From Alloyangia pacifica (GTDB taxonomy: Bacteria; Pseudomonadota; Alphaproteobacteria; Rhodobacterales; Rhodobacteraceae): a stretch of 64,000 bases of DNA. The notes under the pieces are model-generated. The model was not told the origin of the DNA. It searched no databases and worked only from the letters and a program-made list of their open reading frames with translations. Positions 46,787-55,123 of the stretch are shown one piece after another (position 1 is the first letter of the stretch; every line of letters begins with the position of its first letter). The DNA is taken from the NCBI RefSeq assembly GCF_020524285.1, contig NZ_JAIVKX010000010.1, forward strand, positions 62,001 through 126,000. The letters run 5' to 3'. A program made the position numbers and the translations under genes.

Positions 46787-46797
46787 ATATGATCAAA
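46787..46797. promoter_or_regulatory. TGATCA operator 2 (upstream of the GntR gene)
   Basis: ATATGATCAAA lies 13 bp before the GntR start and is the exact reverse complement of operator 3. Its position suggests autoregulation. Confidence 0.55.
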
Positions 46798-46810
46798 CGA
46801 AAGGCGGCTG

Positions 46811-47464
46811 ATGAATATGAGGGCAGAAGGTGCGGGGCCTCCGGCGCATGAGCTGGTGTACCGGCGCTTGCGCGAGATGGTTTTGTTCGGCGAGCTGGAG
46901 CCGGGGCAGGCGGTGACCATCCAGGGCCTCGTCGAGCAGCTCGGTGCCGGCATGACCCCGGTGCGCGAGGCGCTGCGGCGGATGATTTCCGAGGGCGCGC
47001 TGGCGTTTCGCGGCAACCGCCGCATTCTCGTGCCGGTTCTCGACCAAGAGGCGGTGGAGCAGCTTCTTCTTGCCCGCGTCGCGCTGGAGCCGCAGCTGGC
47101 GCGCCGCGCCGCCGAGCGCTGCACCCCCGAGGACATCGAGCGGCTGCGCGAGACCGATGCCCGGCTCGACCACGCCATCGCGCGTGGCGACGTGCGCGGC
47201 TACCTCGAGGAGAATCACCGTTTCCACGCCGAGCTGAACGCCATTGCCGCCGCGCCGATCCTGACCGAGCTGGTCGAGGGGCTGTGGCTGCGCTTCGGCC
47301 CGTCGCTGCGGGTGGTCTGCGGCATGTTCGGCACGCGCAACCTGCCGGACCGTCACAAGGATCTGCTGGAGGCCTTGGAGCGGGGCGATCCCGAGGCGGC
47401 GGCGGACGCGATGGAGGGCGACGTGCTGCAGGGGATGACGCAGATCCGTGAGGGGCTTTCCTGA
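46811..47464 (+). CDS. GntR family (FCD) transcriptional regulator of the putrescine genes
   Basis: The 217 residues have a GntR winged helix (LVEQLGAGMTPVREALRRMISEGAL around 38-62) and an FCD domain with the metal/ligand histidines in ENHRFHAELN and the late RHKDLLEAL. It lies between potF (divergent) and the aminotransferase gene (same strand), and candidate operators sit in front of all three. A second in-frame ATG at 46817 is an alternative start. Confidence 0.88.
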   Translation: MNMRAEGAGPPAHELVYRRLREMVLFGELEPGQAVTIQGLVEQLGAGMTPVREALRRMISEGALAFRGNRRILVPVLDQEAVEQLLLARVALEPQLARRAAERCTPEDIERLRETDARLDHAIARGDVRGYLEENHRFHAELNAIAAAPILTELVEGLWLRFGPSLRVVCGMFGTRNLPDRHKDLLEALERGDPEAAADAMEGDVLQGMTQIREGLS

Positions 47465-47505
47465 TTCGGATGCTCTGCCGCGCGACGGTGATTGACGCGG
47501 AATAA

Positions 47506-47516
47506 TTTGATCATAT
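47506..47516. promoter_or_regulatory. TGATCA operator 3 (upstream of the aminotransferase)
   Basis: TTTGATCATAT, reverse complement of operator 2, lies 54 bp upstream of the aminotransferase start. Confidence 0.55.
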
Positions 47517-47569
47517 TATCGGCAGCAGCTTTCCGAACAGTCGACCCGAACAATCGAAAGGTGTCCGCC

Positions 47570-48970
47570 ATGACGCTCATCTCCGTGAACTCGCCGACCT
47601 CCGAGCTGCAGGCTCTGGATGCGGCGCATCACATGCACCCCTTCACCACCGGCTCGGACCTGGCGCGGCGCGGCGCGCGGGTGATCACCCGCGCCGAAGG
47701 CTGCTGGCTGACCGACAGCGAGGGCGAGCGCATCCTCGACGGCATGGCCGGCCTGTGGTGCGTGAACGCCGGCTACGGGCGCAAGGAACTGGCGCAGGCC
47801 GCCGCCCGCCAGATGGAAGAGCTGCCCTATTACAACACCTTCTTCATGACGACCCACGTGCCGGTCATCCAGCTCTCGGCGAAGATCGCCGAGCTGGCGC
47901 CGGGCGATCTGAACACGGTGTTCTACGCGTCGTCGGGCTCCGAGGCGAATGACACCAACATCCGCCTCGTGCGCACCTACTGGGCCGAGAAGGGCCAGCC
48001 CGAGCGCGACGTGATCATCAGCCGCTGGAACGGCTACCACGGCTCCTCGGTGGGCTCGGGCTCGCTCGGCGGGATGAAGGGCATGCACGCGCAGGGCGGC
48101 ATGCCGATCCCGGGCATTCACCACATCGACCAGCCGCATTGGTACGCCGAGGGCGGCGACATGACCCCCGAGGAGTTCGGCCTCGAGCGCGCGCGCCAGC
48201 TGGAAGCCAAGATCGAGGAAATCGGCCCGCACCGCGTCGGCGCCTTCATCGCCGAGCCGATCCAGGGCGCCGGCGGGGTGATCATCCCGCCCGAGACCTA
48301 CTGGCCGGAAATCAACCGCATCGTGAAGAAATATGGCATCCTGCTGATCGCCGACGAGGTGATCTGCGGTTTCGGGCGCACCGGCAACTGGTTCGGCTCG
48401 CAGACCATGGGCATCGAGCCCGATATCATGACCATCGCCAAGGGTCTCAGCTCGGGCTACCAGCCGATCGGCGGCTCTATCCTGTCGGACGAGGTGGCCA
48501 GCGTGATCGCTAAGACCGAGTTCAATCACGGCTACACCTACTCCGGCCACCCGGTGGCCTGCGCCGTGGCGCTGGAGAACCTGCGCATCCTCGAGGAGGA
48601 GAAGATCGTCGACCGCGTGCGCGAGGAGACCGGCCCCTACCTCAAGGCGAAGTTCGAGAGCCTGACCGATCACCCGCTGGTCGGCGAGGCGAAGATCGCC
48701 GGCATGATGGGTTCGATCGCTCTGACCCCGGACAAGTCCGCGCGGGCGCCCTTCGCCGCCGAGGCGGGCACCGCCGGCTACATCGCGCGCGAGCGCTGCT
48801 TTGCCAACAACCTGATCATGCGCCATGTCGGCGACCGGATGATCATCTCGCCGCCGCTGGTGATCTCGAAGGAAGAGATCGACGTGCTGATCTCCCGCGC
48901 CTGGAAGGCGCTGGACGAGGCCCATGCCGAGCTCATGGCGCAGGGGCTGATGCAGGCCGGCACGCGCTGA
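47570..48970 (+). CDS. Class III aminotransferase, putrescine:pyruvate type
   Basis: The 466-residue PLP enzyme has the class III lysine K291 in TIAKGLSSGYQPIGG, preceded by LIADEVICGFGRTGNWFG, and the N-terminal HHMHPFT motif common in omega-aminotransferases. The context next to a putrescine importer suggests a SpuC-like reaction, putrescine plus pyruvate giving 4-aminobutanal and alanine. The ATG at 47570 has AAAGG nine nt upstream; an in-frame extension to 47492 would overlap operator 3. Confidence 0.88.
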   Translation: MTLISVNSPTSELQALDAAHHMHPFTTGSDLARRGARVITRAEGCWLTDSEGERILDGMAGLWCVNAGYGRKELAQAAARQMEELPYYNTFFMTTHVPVIQLSAKIAELAPGDLNTVFYASSGSEANDTNIRLVRTYWAEKGQPERDVIISRWNGYHGSSVGSGSLGGMKGMHAQGGMPIPGIHHIDQPHWYAEGGDMTPEEFGLERARQLEAKIEEIGPHRVGAFIAEPIQGAGGVIIPPETYWPEINRIVKKYGILLIADEVICGFGRTGNWFGSQTMGIEPDIMTIAKGLSSGYQPIGGSILSDEVASVIAKTEFNHGYTYSGHPVACAVALENLRILEEEKIVDRVREETGPYLKAKFESLTDHPLVGEAKIAGMMGSIALTPDKSARAPFAAEAGTAGYIARERCFANNLIMRHVGDRMIISPPLVISKEEIDVLISRAWKALDEAHAELMAQGLMQAGTR

Positions 48971-48981
48971 TCCGCGCGGGG

Positions 48982-49048
48982 GAGGGGGCGCTGCCCCCTC
49001 TTGGCCTTACGGCCAATTCACCCCCGGCGTATTTGGAAAGAGAAGAAG
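48982..49048 (-). repeat. Stop-proximal dispersed repeat, copy 4, with paired hairpins
   Basis: The 22-nt core starts 13 nt after the rhodanese stop on the minus strand (49048-49027), followed by the hairpin TTGGCC-GTAA-GGCCAA (49016-49001) and an 8-bp stem GAGGGGGC/GCCCCCTC (49000-48982). The layout is the same as copy 2. Since the aminotransferase converges from the left, the element may end both transcripts. Confidence 0.8.
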
Positions 49049-49061
49049 GGCTGGGGGGCGG

Positions 49062-49436
49062 TCAGCTGATCGGCGTCGGGGCTCCTGTGGCCATGTTGGT
49101 GCCGATGTAGGGCTTGTGGTTGCCCTTCCAGGCGCCGAAACCGCCTTCCATGTGGGCCACGCGCGCGAGGCCGGCGGCGATGGCGGCGCGGGCGACCTTC
49201 TCGGAGCGCACCCCGGAGCCGCAGTGGAAGACGATGCGCTTCTCGCCCTGGCCCGGCAGCTTCTCGGGCTTGAAGAAGGCCATGGGCATCAGCAGCGCGC
49301 CCTCGATGTGCTCGAACATGTATTCCTGCGGCGTGCGCACGTCGATCAGCACGATCTCGTTGCGGTCGAAAGCCTCGGCGACCTCGTCGACGGACCATGT
49401 CTCCAGCAGGGCGGCGCCCACTTCCTCGGTCTTCAT
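49062..49436 (-). CDS. Rhodanese-like domain protein
   Basis: The 124-residue single-domain protein has the CDC25/rhodanese active loop with C72 in HCGSGVRSEK and the leading VLIDVRTPQEY motif. It should transfer sulfane sulfur to cyanide, thiols or a protein acceptor in the cytosol. AAGGAG lies 8 nt before the ATG. A 12-bp palindrome lies 20 bp upstream. Confidence 0.88.
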   Translation of the reverse strand: MKTEEVGAALLETWSVDEVAEAFDRNEIVLIDVRTPQEYMFEHIEGALLMPMAFFKPEKLPGQGEKRIVFHCGSGVRSEKVARAAIAAGLARVAHMEGGFGAWKGNHKPYIGTNMATGAPTPIS

Positions 49437-49456
49437 CGCTCGGCTCCTTTCATATC

Positions 49457-49468
49457 TCGAAATTTCGA
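49457..49468. promoter_or_regulatory. Palindrome upstream of the rhodanese gene
   Basis: TCGAAATTTCGA is a perfect 12-bp palindrome in the 157-bp gap between the divergent rhodanese and ada genes, in an AT-rich stretch suitable for an operator. The regulator is unknown. Confidence 0.4.
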
Positions 49469-49593
49469 TCTTTTATCACATGTGGGCCCGCCTGCCCTCT
49501 TGGCAAGAGGTCCGCGCCGCTGCCTCTGCAGGAATGTGAATAGCCGCCCGATTTCCGGCGGCATGCCGCATGCGGATCGGCTAGACTCGTGCC

Positions 49594-50649
49594 ATGCTGT
49601 TTGCCCTTCCAGATCCCGACACGCTCTACCAGGCGCTGCTCGACCGAGACCCGTCCTACGATGGCCGGGCCTATGTCTGCGTCGCTTCGACCGGCATCTT
49701 CTGCCGGCTGACCTGCCCGGCGCGCAAACCGCTGCGCGCCAATTGCACCTTTCATGAGACAGCGGGCGACTGCATCGCCGCCGGCTTCCGGCCCTGCAAG
49801 CGCTGTCACCCGCTGAAGCCCATGGCCGAGAGCGACCCGGTGATCGCCCGGATGCTCGACGCGCTCGACGCGCGCCCCGCTTTCCGCTGGTCGGAACCGG
49901 ATCTCGTCGCCATGGGGCTCGATCCCTCGACCGTGCGCCGCGCCTTCAAGCGGCAGTTCGGCATGACATTCCTCGAGATGGCCCGCCAGCGCCGGCTGCG
50001 CGAGGGCTTCATGGCGCTGGCCTCGGGGGCTCCGGTGATCGAGGCGCAGCTCGACGCCGGGTTCGAGAGCGCCAGCGCCTTTCGCGCGGGCTTTGCCAAG
50101 GCGCTCGGCGTGGCACCGGGCGCGCTGAAGCCGGATGCGCTGCTGCGGGCGGACTGGATCGCCACGCCGCTCGGCGACATGGTGTCCGTGTGCTCCACGT
50201 CGCACCTGCACCTGCTGGAGTTCATGGACCGCAAGGCGCTGCCGCGCGAGCTGGAAAAGCTGCGCAGGGGCGCGGGCGGCGAGATCGGCGTGGGGACGTT
50301 CGGCCCCTCGGAACAGATCCGCGAGGAGCTGGCGCGCTTCTTCGCCGGGGAGAGCGCCGCCTTCGACACGCCGCTGGCGCTGCACGGCTCGGAGTTCACC
50401 AAGTCGGTCTGGCGCGCCCTGCGCGAGGTCCCGGCGGGCGAGACCCGCAGCTACGGCGCGCTGGCGCAGGCGCTGGGGCGGCCCACGGCCACGCGGGCGG
50501 TGGCGCAGGCCAATGGCGCCAACCAGATCGCGCTGGTGATCCCCTGTCACCGGGTGATCGGCGCGGATGGCGCGCTCACCGGCTACGGCGGCGGCCTCTG
50601 GCGCAAGCAGCGGCTGCTGGAGATCGAGCGGGGCTATCTCGGGGGCTGA
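49594..50649 (+). CDS. ada: Bifunctional Ada: alkylation-response regulator and O6-methylguanine-DNA methyltransferase
   Basis: The 351 residues contain the N-terminal zinc domain that takes methyl groups from phosphotriesters (C37, C41, C68, C71 in FCRLTC and CKRC), an AraC-type helix-turn-helix region (about 85-180), and a C-terminal MGMT domain with the acceptor C318 in IPCHRVIG. Methylation of C37 turns Ada into an activator of its own regulon. No alkB or aidB is next to it. An in-frame unrelated start upstream is not needed. Confidence 0.95.
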   Translation: MLFALPDPDTLYQALLDRDPSYDGRAYVCVASTGIFCRLTCPARKPLRANCTFHETAGDCIAAGFRPCKRCHPLKPMAESDPVIARMLDALDARPAFRWSEPDLVAMGLDPSTVRRAFKRQFGMTFLEMARQRRLREGFMALASGAPVIEAQLDAGFESASAFRAGFAKALGVAPGALKPDALLRADWIATPLGDMVSVCSTSHLHLLEFMDRKALPRELEKLRRGAGGEIGVGTFGPSEQIREELARFFAGESAAFDTPLALHGSEFTKSVWRALREVPAGETRSYGALAQALGRPTATRAVAQANGANQIALVIPCHRVIGADGALTGYGGGLWRKQRLLEIERGYLGG

Positions 50650-50688
50650 AGACTTGCGCCCCGCCCCCGTGCGGCTTACCCCTCTGCC

Positions 50689-51039
50689 ATGCGCATTCTC
50701 GAGAACATCATCAGCGATCGCGGCTCGAAATACGCCGTCTCGGGCGGGCCCTGCGCCTCCGAAGAGGAGGCCAAGGCCTTTCTCAAGGAGCTCAAGCGCA
50801 ACAAGAAGTTTGCCAAGGCCACGCATAACACCTGGGGCCTGCTGACCGAGGAGACGCCGATCAAGAACGACGACGGCGAGAGCGGCGCGGGCATGGTGAT
50901 CCTGCGCATGCTCGAGCGCGAGAAGTTGCGCAACCACATCATCGTGGTGACCCGCTGGTACGGCGGCAAGCACCTCGGCGGCGACCGCTTCCGCCACGTG
51001 CAGGACGCAGTGCGCACCTATCTCGAGAGCATGGAATGA
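50689..51039 (+). CDS. IMPACT/YigZ-family N-terminal domain protein
   Basis: The 116-residue protein has the UPF0029/IMPACT fold, with the signature RWYGGKHLGGDRFRHVQD near the C-terminus and DDGESGAG in the middle. Only the N-terminal half of YigZ is present, as in short bacterial forms. The family is linked to translation control or RNA binding, but this small form is uncharacterised. It ends 4 bp inside the DUF4186 gene. Confidence 0.85.
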   Translation: MRILENIISDRGSKYAVSGGPCASEEEAKAFLKELKRNKKFAKATHNTWGLLTEETPIKNDDGESGAGMVILRMLEREKLRNHIIVVTRWYGGKHLGGDRFRHVQDAVRTYLESME

Positions 51040-51398
51040 ACGCGCCGGACCAGCTCTTCGAACGGCTGGCCCGGTCCAAGTTCCGCAGCCGCTTCCGGCT
51101 CGGGCCCAGGGAAAGAGATTATGCCGACGCCAAGGGGCGGGAGGTGATCCTGTCCCACGCGCGCGATTTCATCGCCGAGCGGCTGGCGCCGGCGCAGCCG
51201 AGGAACGATGGCAAGCAGACGCCGATGCGCGGCCACCCGGTCTTCGTCGCGCAGCACGCCACGGCGACCTGCTGCCGCGGCTGCCTGGCGAAATGGCACG
51301 GGCTGGCGGCGGGGCGAACGCTGAACGCAGAAGAGCAGGCGCGGGTCGTGGCGGTCATCCTCGCGTGGATCGATCGGCAGATGGGGTATCGGGCATGA
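51036..51398 (+). CDS. DUF4186 family protein
   Basis: The 120-residue protein has conserved LFERLARSKFRSRFRL and HPVFVAQHATATCCRGCLAKWHG motifs. The CCRGC and neighbouring histidines could bind a metal. The family (DUF4186) has no assigned function. It overlaps the IMPACT gene by 4 bp and is 10 bp from the next gene. Confidence 0.8.
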   Translation: MNAPDQLFERLARSKFRSRFRLGPRERDYADAKGREVILSHARDFIAERLAPAQPRNDGKQTPMRGHPVFVAQHATATCCRGCLAKWHGLAAGRTLNAEEQARVVAVILAWIDRQMGYRA

Positions 51399-51408
51399 GG
51401 GTCTCGGC

Positions 51409-51885
51409 ATGAGCAAGGGCACACCCGCCACGCAGGCGCTGACCCGCGCCAAGGTGGCTTTCGAGCTGCTCGAGTATGATTACGTCTCCGGGCAGGCGCA
51501 GATCGGGCTGCACGCGGCCGAAGCGATCGGCTGGGATCCTTCGAGGGTGCTGAAGACGCTGATGGTCGAGGTGGATGGCACGCCCTGCTGCGCCGTGGTG
51601 CCCTCGGGCGCCACGCTGTCGATGAAGCGGGTGGCCAGCGCCTTCGGCGGCAAGTCGGCGCAGATGATGGATCCGGCCAAGGCCGAGCGGCTCACCGGCA
51701 TGCACACCGGCGGCATCAGCCCCTTCGGGCAGAAAAAACGCGTGCCCACGGCCTTCGAGGCCGCGGCGATGGCCGCCGAGCGGATCGTGCTCAACGGCGG
51801 CAAGCGCGGATTGATGGTGGTGGTCACCCCCGGCGATGCGCTAGGGGTTACCGGCGGCAAGGCGGCGGCTCTGGCAGCGGATTGA
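51409..51885 (+). CDS. ybaK: Cys-tRNA(Pro)/Cys-tRNA(Cys) deacylase, YbaK type
   Basis: The 158-residue protein is a member of the YbaK/ProX editing domain family: TPATQALTRAKVAFELLEY at the start, the catalytic-loop lysine in RVLKTLMVEVDG, and the C-terminal GGKRGLMVVVTPGDAL. It clears mischarged Cys-tRNA(Pro) in trans. It is the third of a short cluster after ada. Confidence 0.9.
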   Translation: MSKGTPATQALTRAKVAFELLEYDYVSGQAQIGLHAAEAIGWDPSRVLKTLMVEVDGTPCCAVVPSGATLSMKRVASAFGGKSAQMMDPAKAERLTGMHTGGISPFGQKKRVPTAFEAAAMAAERIVLNGGKRGLMVVVTPGDALGVTGGKAAALAAD

Positions 51886-51971
51886 CCGGGGTGACCCCGC
51901 CCGCTCCCGGTGCCTGGAGCCGGCCGCGCTAACCGTTCCAGAATCGCGAAATCCCTGCTAGGTATGGTGGC

Positions 51972-53957
51972 ATGAACACCCACAGCCCCAATATGCGTCC
52001 CGTCATCCGACAGCTCGACGAGGCCGCCATCAACCGCATCGCCGCCGGCGAGGTGGTCGAGCGCCCGGCCTCTGCGGTCAAGGAGCTGGTGGAGAACGCC
52101 ATCGACGCCGGGGCGACCCGAGTCACGGTGGAGATCGCCGACGGCGGCAAGACGCTGATCCGGGTCAGCGACGACGGCTGCGGCATGGGGCCGGACGAGC
52201 TGCCGCTGGCGCTGTCGCGCCATGCCACCTCGAAGATCGACGGCTCGGACCTGCTGAACATCCACAGCTTCGGCTTCCGCGGCGAGGCGCTGCCCTCGCT
52301 GGGCGCGGTGGGTCGGCTGACCATCCAGAGCCGGGTCGCCGGGCAGGACGGTGCCGAGGTCTCGGTCTCCGGCGGGCAGGTGGGCGCTGTGAAACCGGCG
52401 GCGCTGAACCCCGGCACCGTGGTTGCCCTGCGCGATCTCTTCTTCGCCACCCCGGCGCGGCTGAAGTTCCTGCGCACCGACCGCGCCGAGATGATGTCGA
52501 TCTCGGACGTGATGAAGCGGCTCGCCATGGCCGAGCCCTCGGTGGGCTTCACCCTGCGCGACGTCTCGCAGGGCAAGGACCGGGTGACCTTCCGCGCCGA
52601 CGCGGTCTCGGGCGATCTCTTCGATGCGCTGCGCGGGCGTCTGGCGCAGGTGCTGGGCGCCGAGTTCACCGACAACGCGCTGGCCATCGACGCCGAGCGC
52701 GAGGGCTTCCGACTGACCGGCTATGCCGCCCTGCCAACCTATTCGCGCGGCTCTTCGGTGGCGCAGCATCTCTTCGTCAACGGCCGCCCGGTGCAGGACA
52801 AGCTGCTGTTCGGCGCGCTGCGCGGCGCCTATGCAGATTACCTCAGCCGCGACCGGCACCCGGCGGTGGCGCTGTTCGTCGATTGCGACCCGCACCTGGT
52901 GGACGTGAACGTCCACCCAGCAAAATCCGAGGTGCGCTTCCGCGAGCCGGGGCTGGTGCGCGGGCTGATCGTCTCGGCGCTGCGCCACGCGCTGGCGGAT
53001 GCGGGGCATCGGGCCTCGAGCACCGTGGCGGCCGACACGCTGGCGGCACTTCGCCCCGAGACGCGACCGCAAGTCTCTTCGGAAGGGCAGATGCCGCTGC
53101 ACCAGCGGCCGTCGCGCGACAGCACCTTCGGCGCCTACGGCGGCGGCGCGCCGCTCGGCGCGGCCCCGGCGGCCGCGCCCCACGCCCGCGTCTACCAGAT
53201 GGACCGCCCCTCGGCAGGCGCGCGCAGCGCCGCCTATGCCGCGCAGGCGCCTGATCCGAACTTCGTCCCGGCCCCGCCGCGCGTGCCCCCGGCGCAGACG
53301 CAGGGCTTTGCCGAGATGCAGGGCAGCTGGTCGGGCCGCGTGGTCGAGGACGCTCCGGTCGAGCCCGAGGCCGCGCACCTGCCGCTCGGCGCGGCGCGCG
53401 GGCAGGTGCACGAGAACTACATCATCGCCCAGACCGAGAGCGGCATCGTCATCGTCGACCAGCACGCGGCGCACGAGCGGCTGGTCTACGAAAAGCTGAA
53501 GCGCCAGATGGCCGAGCGTGGCGTCGCGGCGCAGGCGCTGCTGATCCCCGAGATCGTCGAGCTGTCGCAGGATGACCTGTCCCGCCTCCTCGAGATTGCC
53601 GAGGACCTGGGGCGCATGGGCCTCTCGGTGGAGCCCTTCGGCGGCTCGGCTCTGGCGGTGCGCGAGACCCCGGCGATCCTCGGCGAGGTCAACGCCGAGG
53701 CGCTGATCAAGGATATTCTCGACGAGCTGTCGGACTACGGCAGCTCGCAGCTGGTGCAGGAGAAGCTCGAGGCGATCCTCAGCCGCGTTGCCTGCCACGG
53801 CTCGATCCGCTCGGGCCGCCGCATGCGCGCCGAGGAGATGAACGCCCTGCTGCGCGAGATGGAGGCGACGCCGCATTCCGGCCAGTGCAACCACGGCCGC
53901 CCCACCTACGTGGAGCTGAAGCTGTCGGATATCGAGAGGCTCTTCGGCCGCACATGA
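51972..53957 (+). CDS. mutL: DNA mismatch repair protein MutL
   Basis: The 661-residue protein has an N-terminal GHKL ATPase (ENAIDAGATR, DDGCGMGPDE and GFRGEALPSLGAVG) and a C-terminal dimerisation/endonuclease domain. The metal motif DQHAAHERLVYE is intact, and GQCNHGRPTYVEL occupies the last zinc/active-site element. MutL in bacteria without MutH nicks DNA itself. The linker around 350-440 is Ala/Pro rich. Its TGA overlaps the ATG of rmuC. Confidence 0.96.
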   Translation: MNTHSPNMRPVIRQLDEAAINRIAAGEVVERPASAVKELVENAIDAGATRVTVEIADGGKTLIRVSDDGCGMGPDELPLALSRHATSKIDGSDLLNIHSFGFRGEALPSLGAVGRLTIQSRVAGQDGAEVSVSGGQVGAVKPAALNPGTVVALRDLFFATPARLKFLRTDRAEMMSISDVMKRLAMAEPSVGFTLRDVSQGKDRVTFRADAVSGDLFDALRGRLAQVLGAEFTDNALAIDAEREGFRLTGYAALPTYSRGSSVAQHLFVNGRPVQDKLLFGALRGAYADYLSRDRHPAVALFVDCDPHLVDVNVHPAKSEVRFREPGLVRGLIVSALRHALADAGHRASSTVAADTLAALRPETRPQVSSEGQMPLHQRPSRDSTFGAYGGGAPLGAAPAAAPHARVYQMDRPSAGARSAAYAAQAPDPNFVPAPPRVPPAQTQGFAEMQGSWSGRVVEDAPVEPEAAHLPLGAARGQVHENYIIAQTESGIVIVDQHAAHERLVYEKLKRQMAERGVAAQALLIPEIVELSQDDLSRLLEIAEDLGRMGLSVEPFGGSALAVRETPAILGEVNAEALIKDILDELSDYGSSQLVQEKLEAILSRVACHGSIRSGRRMRAEEMNALLREMEATPHSGQCNHGRPTYVELKLSDIERLFGRT

Positions 53958-55093
53958 TCGAGATCGCCGGGCAGACCATCGGCTTCGACGACCCGCGCCT
54001 CTGGGCCGCCTTGGGCGCGGTGGTCCTCGCGCTGCTGATGATCATGGCGATCCGTGCCTCGAACCGCGCTGCGCGGCTCGGCTACCCGCTCAGCCAGCTG
54101 TCGCAGCGGGTGCAGGCGCTGTCCGAGGGGCAGGAGCGGCTCGCCGGCGGGCTGCACCACGTCAGCGAAGCGCAGGTGAAGAGTCAGAACGCCATGCTGC
54201 AGCTGATGGAGAAACGGCTGGCGCAGGTGCAGCAGAACATGTCCGAGAACCTGCATGGCACCGCCCGCCGCACCGCGCATTCGCTGGGCCAGTTGCAGGA
54301 GCGGCTGAAGACCATCGACGAGGCGCAGGAGAACATCACCCGGCTTTCGGGCGACGTGCTGTCGCTGCAGGACATCCTGTCGAACAAGCAGACCCGCGGC
54401 GCGTTCGGAGAAATCCAGCTCAACGACATCGTCTCCAAGGCGCTGCCCCCGGACAGCTACGCGATGCAGGCGACGCTCTCGAACGGGCGCCGCGCCGATT
54501 GCCTGATCAAGCTGCCGGAGCCGCCGGGCCATATCGTCATCGACGCCAAGTTCCCGCTCGAGGCCTACGAGATGCTGCGCCGCGCCGAGACGCCGGAGGC
54601 AAAGCAGCGCGCCGGGCAGGCCTTCCGGATGTCGGTGCGCAAGCACCTGCGCGACATCTCTGACCGCTACATCCTCGACGGCGAGACCGCCGACAGCGCG
54701 CTGATGTTCCTGCCCTCCGAGGCGGTCTACGCCGAGCTGCACGCGACCTTCCCCGAGGTGGTCCGTGAAGGTTTCGGCCTGCGCGTCTGGATCGTCTCGC
54801 CAACCACATGCATGGCGACGCTGAACACCCTGCGCGCGGTGCTCAAGGACGCCCGCATGCGCGAGCAGGCCGGGGCCATCCGCCGCGAGCTGGGGCTGCT
54901 GCACCAGGACGTCGAGCGGCTCGGCGCGCGGGTGGAAAATCTCGACCGCCACTTCGGCATGGCGGCCAAGGATCTCTCGGAAATCCGCATCAGCGCCGAG
55001 AAAGCGGGCCGTCGTGCCCAAAAACTCGACAATTTTGATTTCGAGGATCTGGCGCCCGAGGGGCGTATCGTGCCATTGCCACGTCAGACCTGA
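53954..55093 (+). CDS. rmuC: DNA recombination protein RmuC
   Basis: The 379-residue protein has an N-terminal membrane helix (about 15-35), a long coiled coil (about 40-130) and the RmuC nuclease-like domain with GRRADCLIKLP and VIDAKFPLEAYE, which supply catalytic acidic and lysine residues. RmuC limits recombination between short inverted repeats. The start overlaps the mutL stop by 4 bp, so mismatch repair and recombination control are co-expressed. Confidence 0.92.
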   Translation: MIEIAGQTIGFDDPRLWAALGAVVLALLMIMAIRASNRAARLGYPLSQLSQRVQALSEGQERLAGGLHHVSEAQVKSQNAMLQLMEKRLAQVQQNMSENLHGTARRTAHSLGQLQERLKTIDEAQENITRLSGDVLSLQDILSNKQTRGAFGEIQLNDIVSKALPPDSYAMQATLSNGRRADCLIKLPEPPGHIVIDAKFPLEAYEMLRRAETPEAKQRAGQAFRMSVRKHLRDISDRYILDGETADSALMFLPSEAVYAELHATFPEVVREGFGLRVWIVSPTTCMATLNTLRAVLKDARMREQAGAIRRELGLLHQDVERLGARVENLDRHFGMAAKDLSEIRISAEKAGRRAQKLDNFDFEDLAPEGRIVPLPRQT

Positions 55094-55123
55094 CTTTTCG
55101 ACCGACTCGCCAAGGAAAATCGG

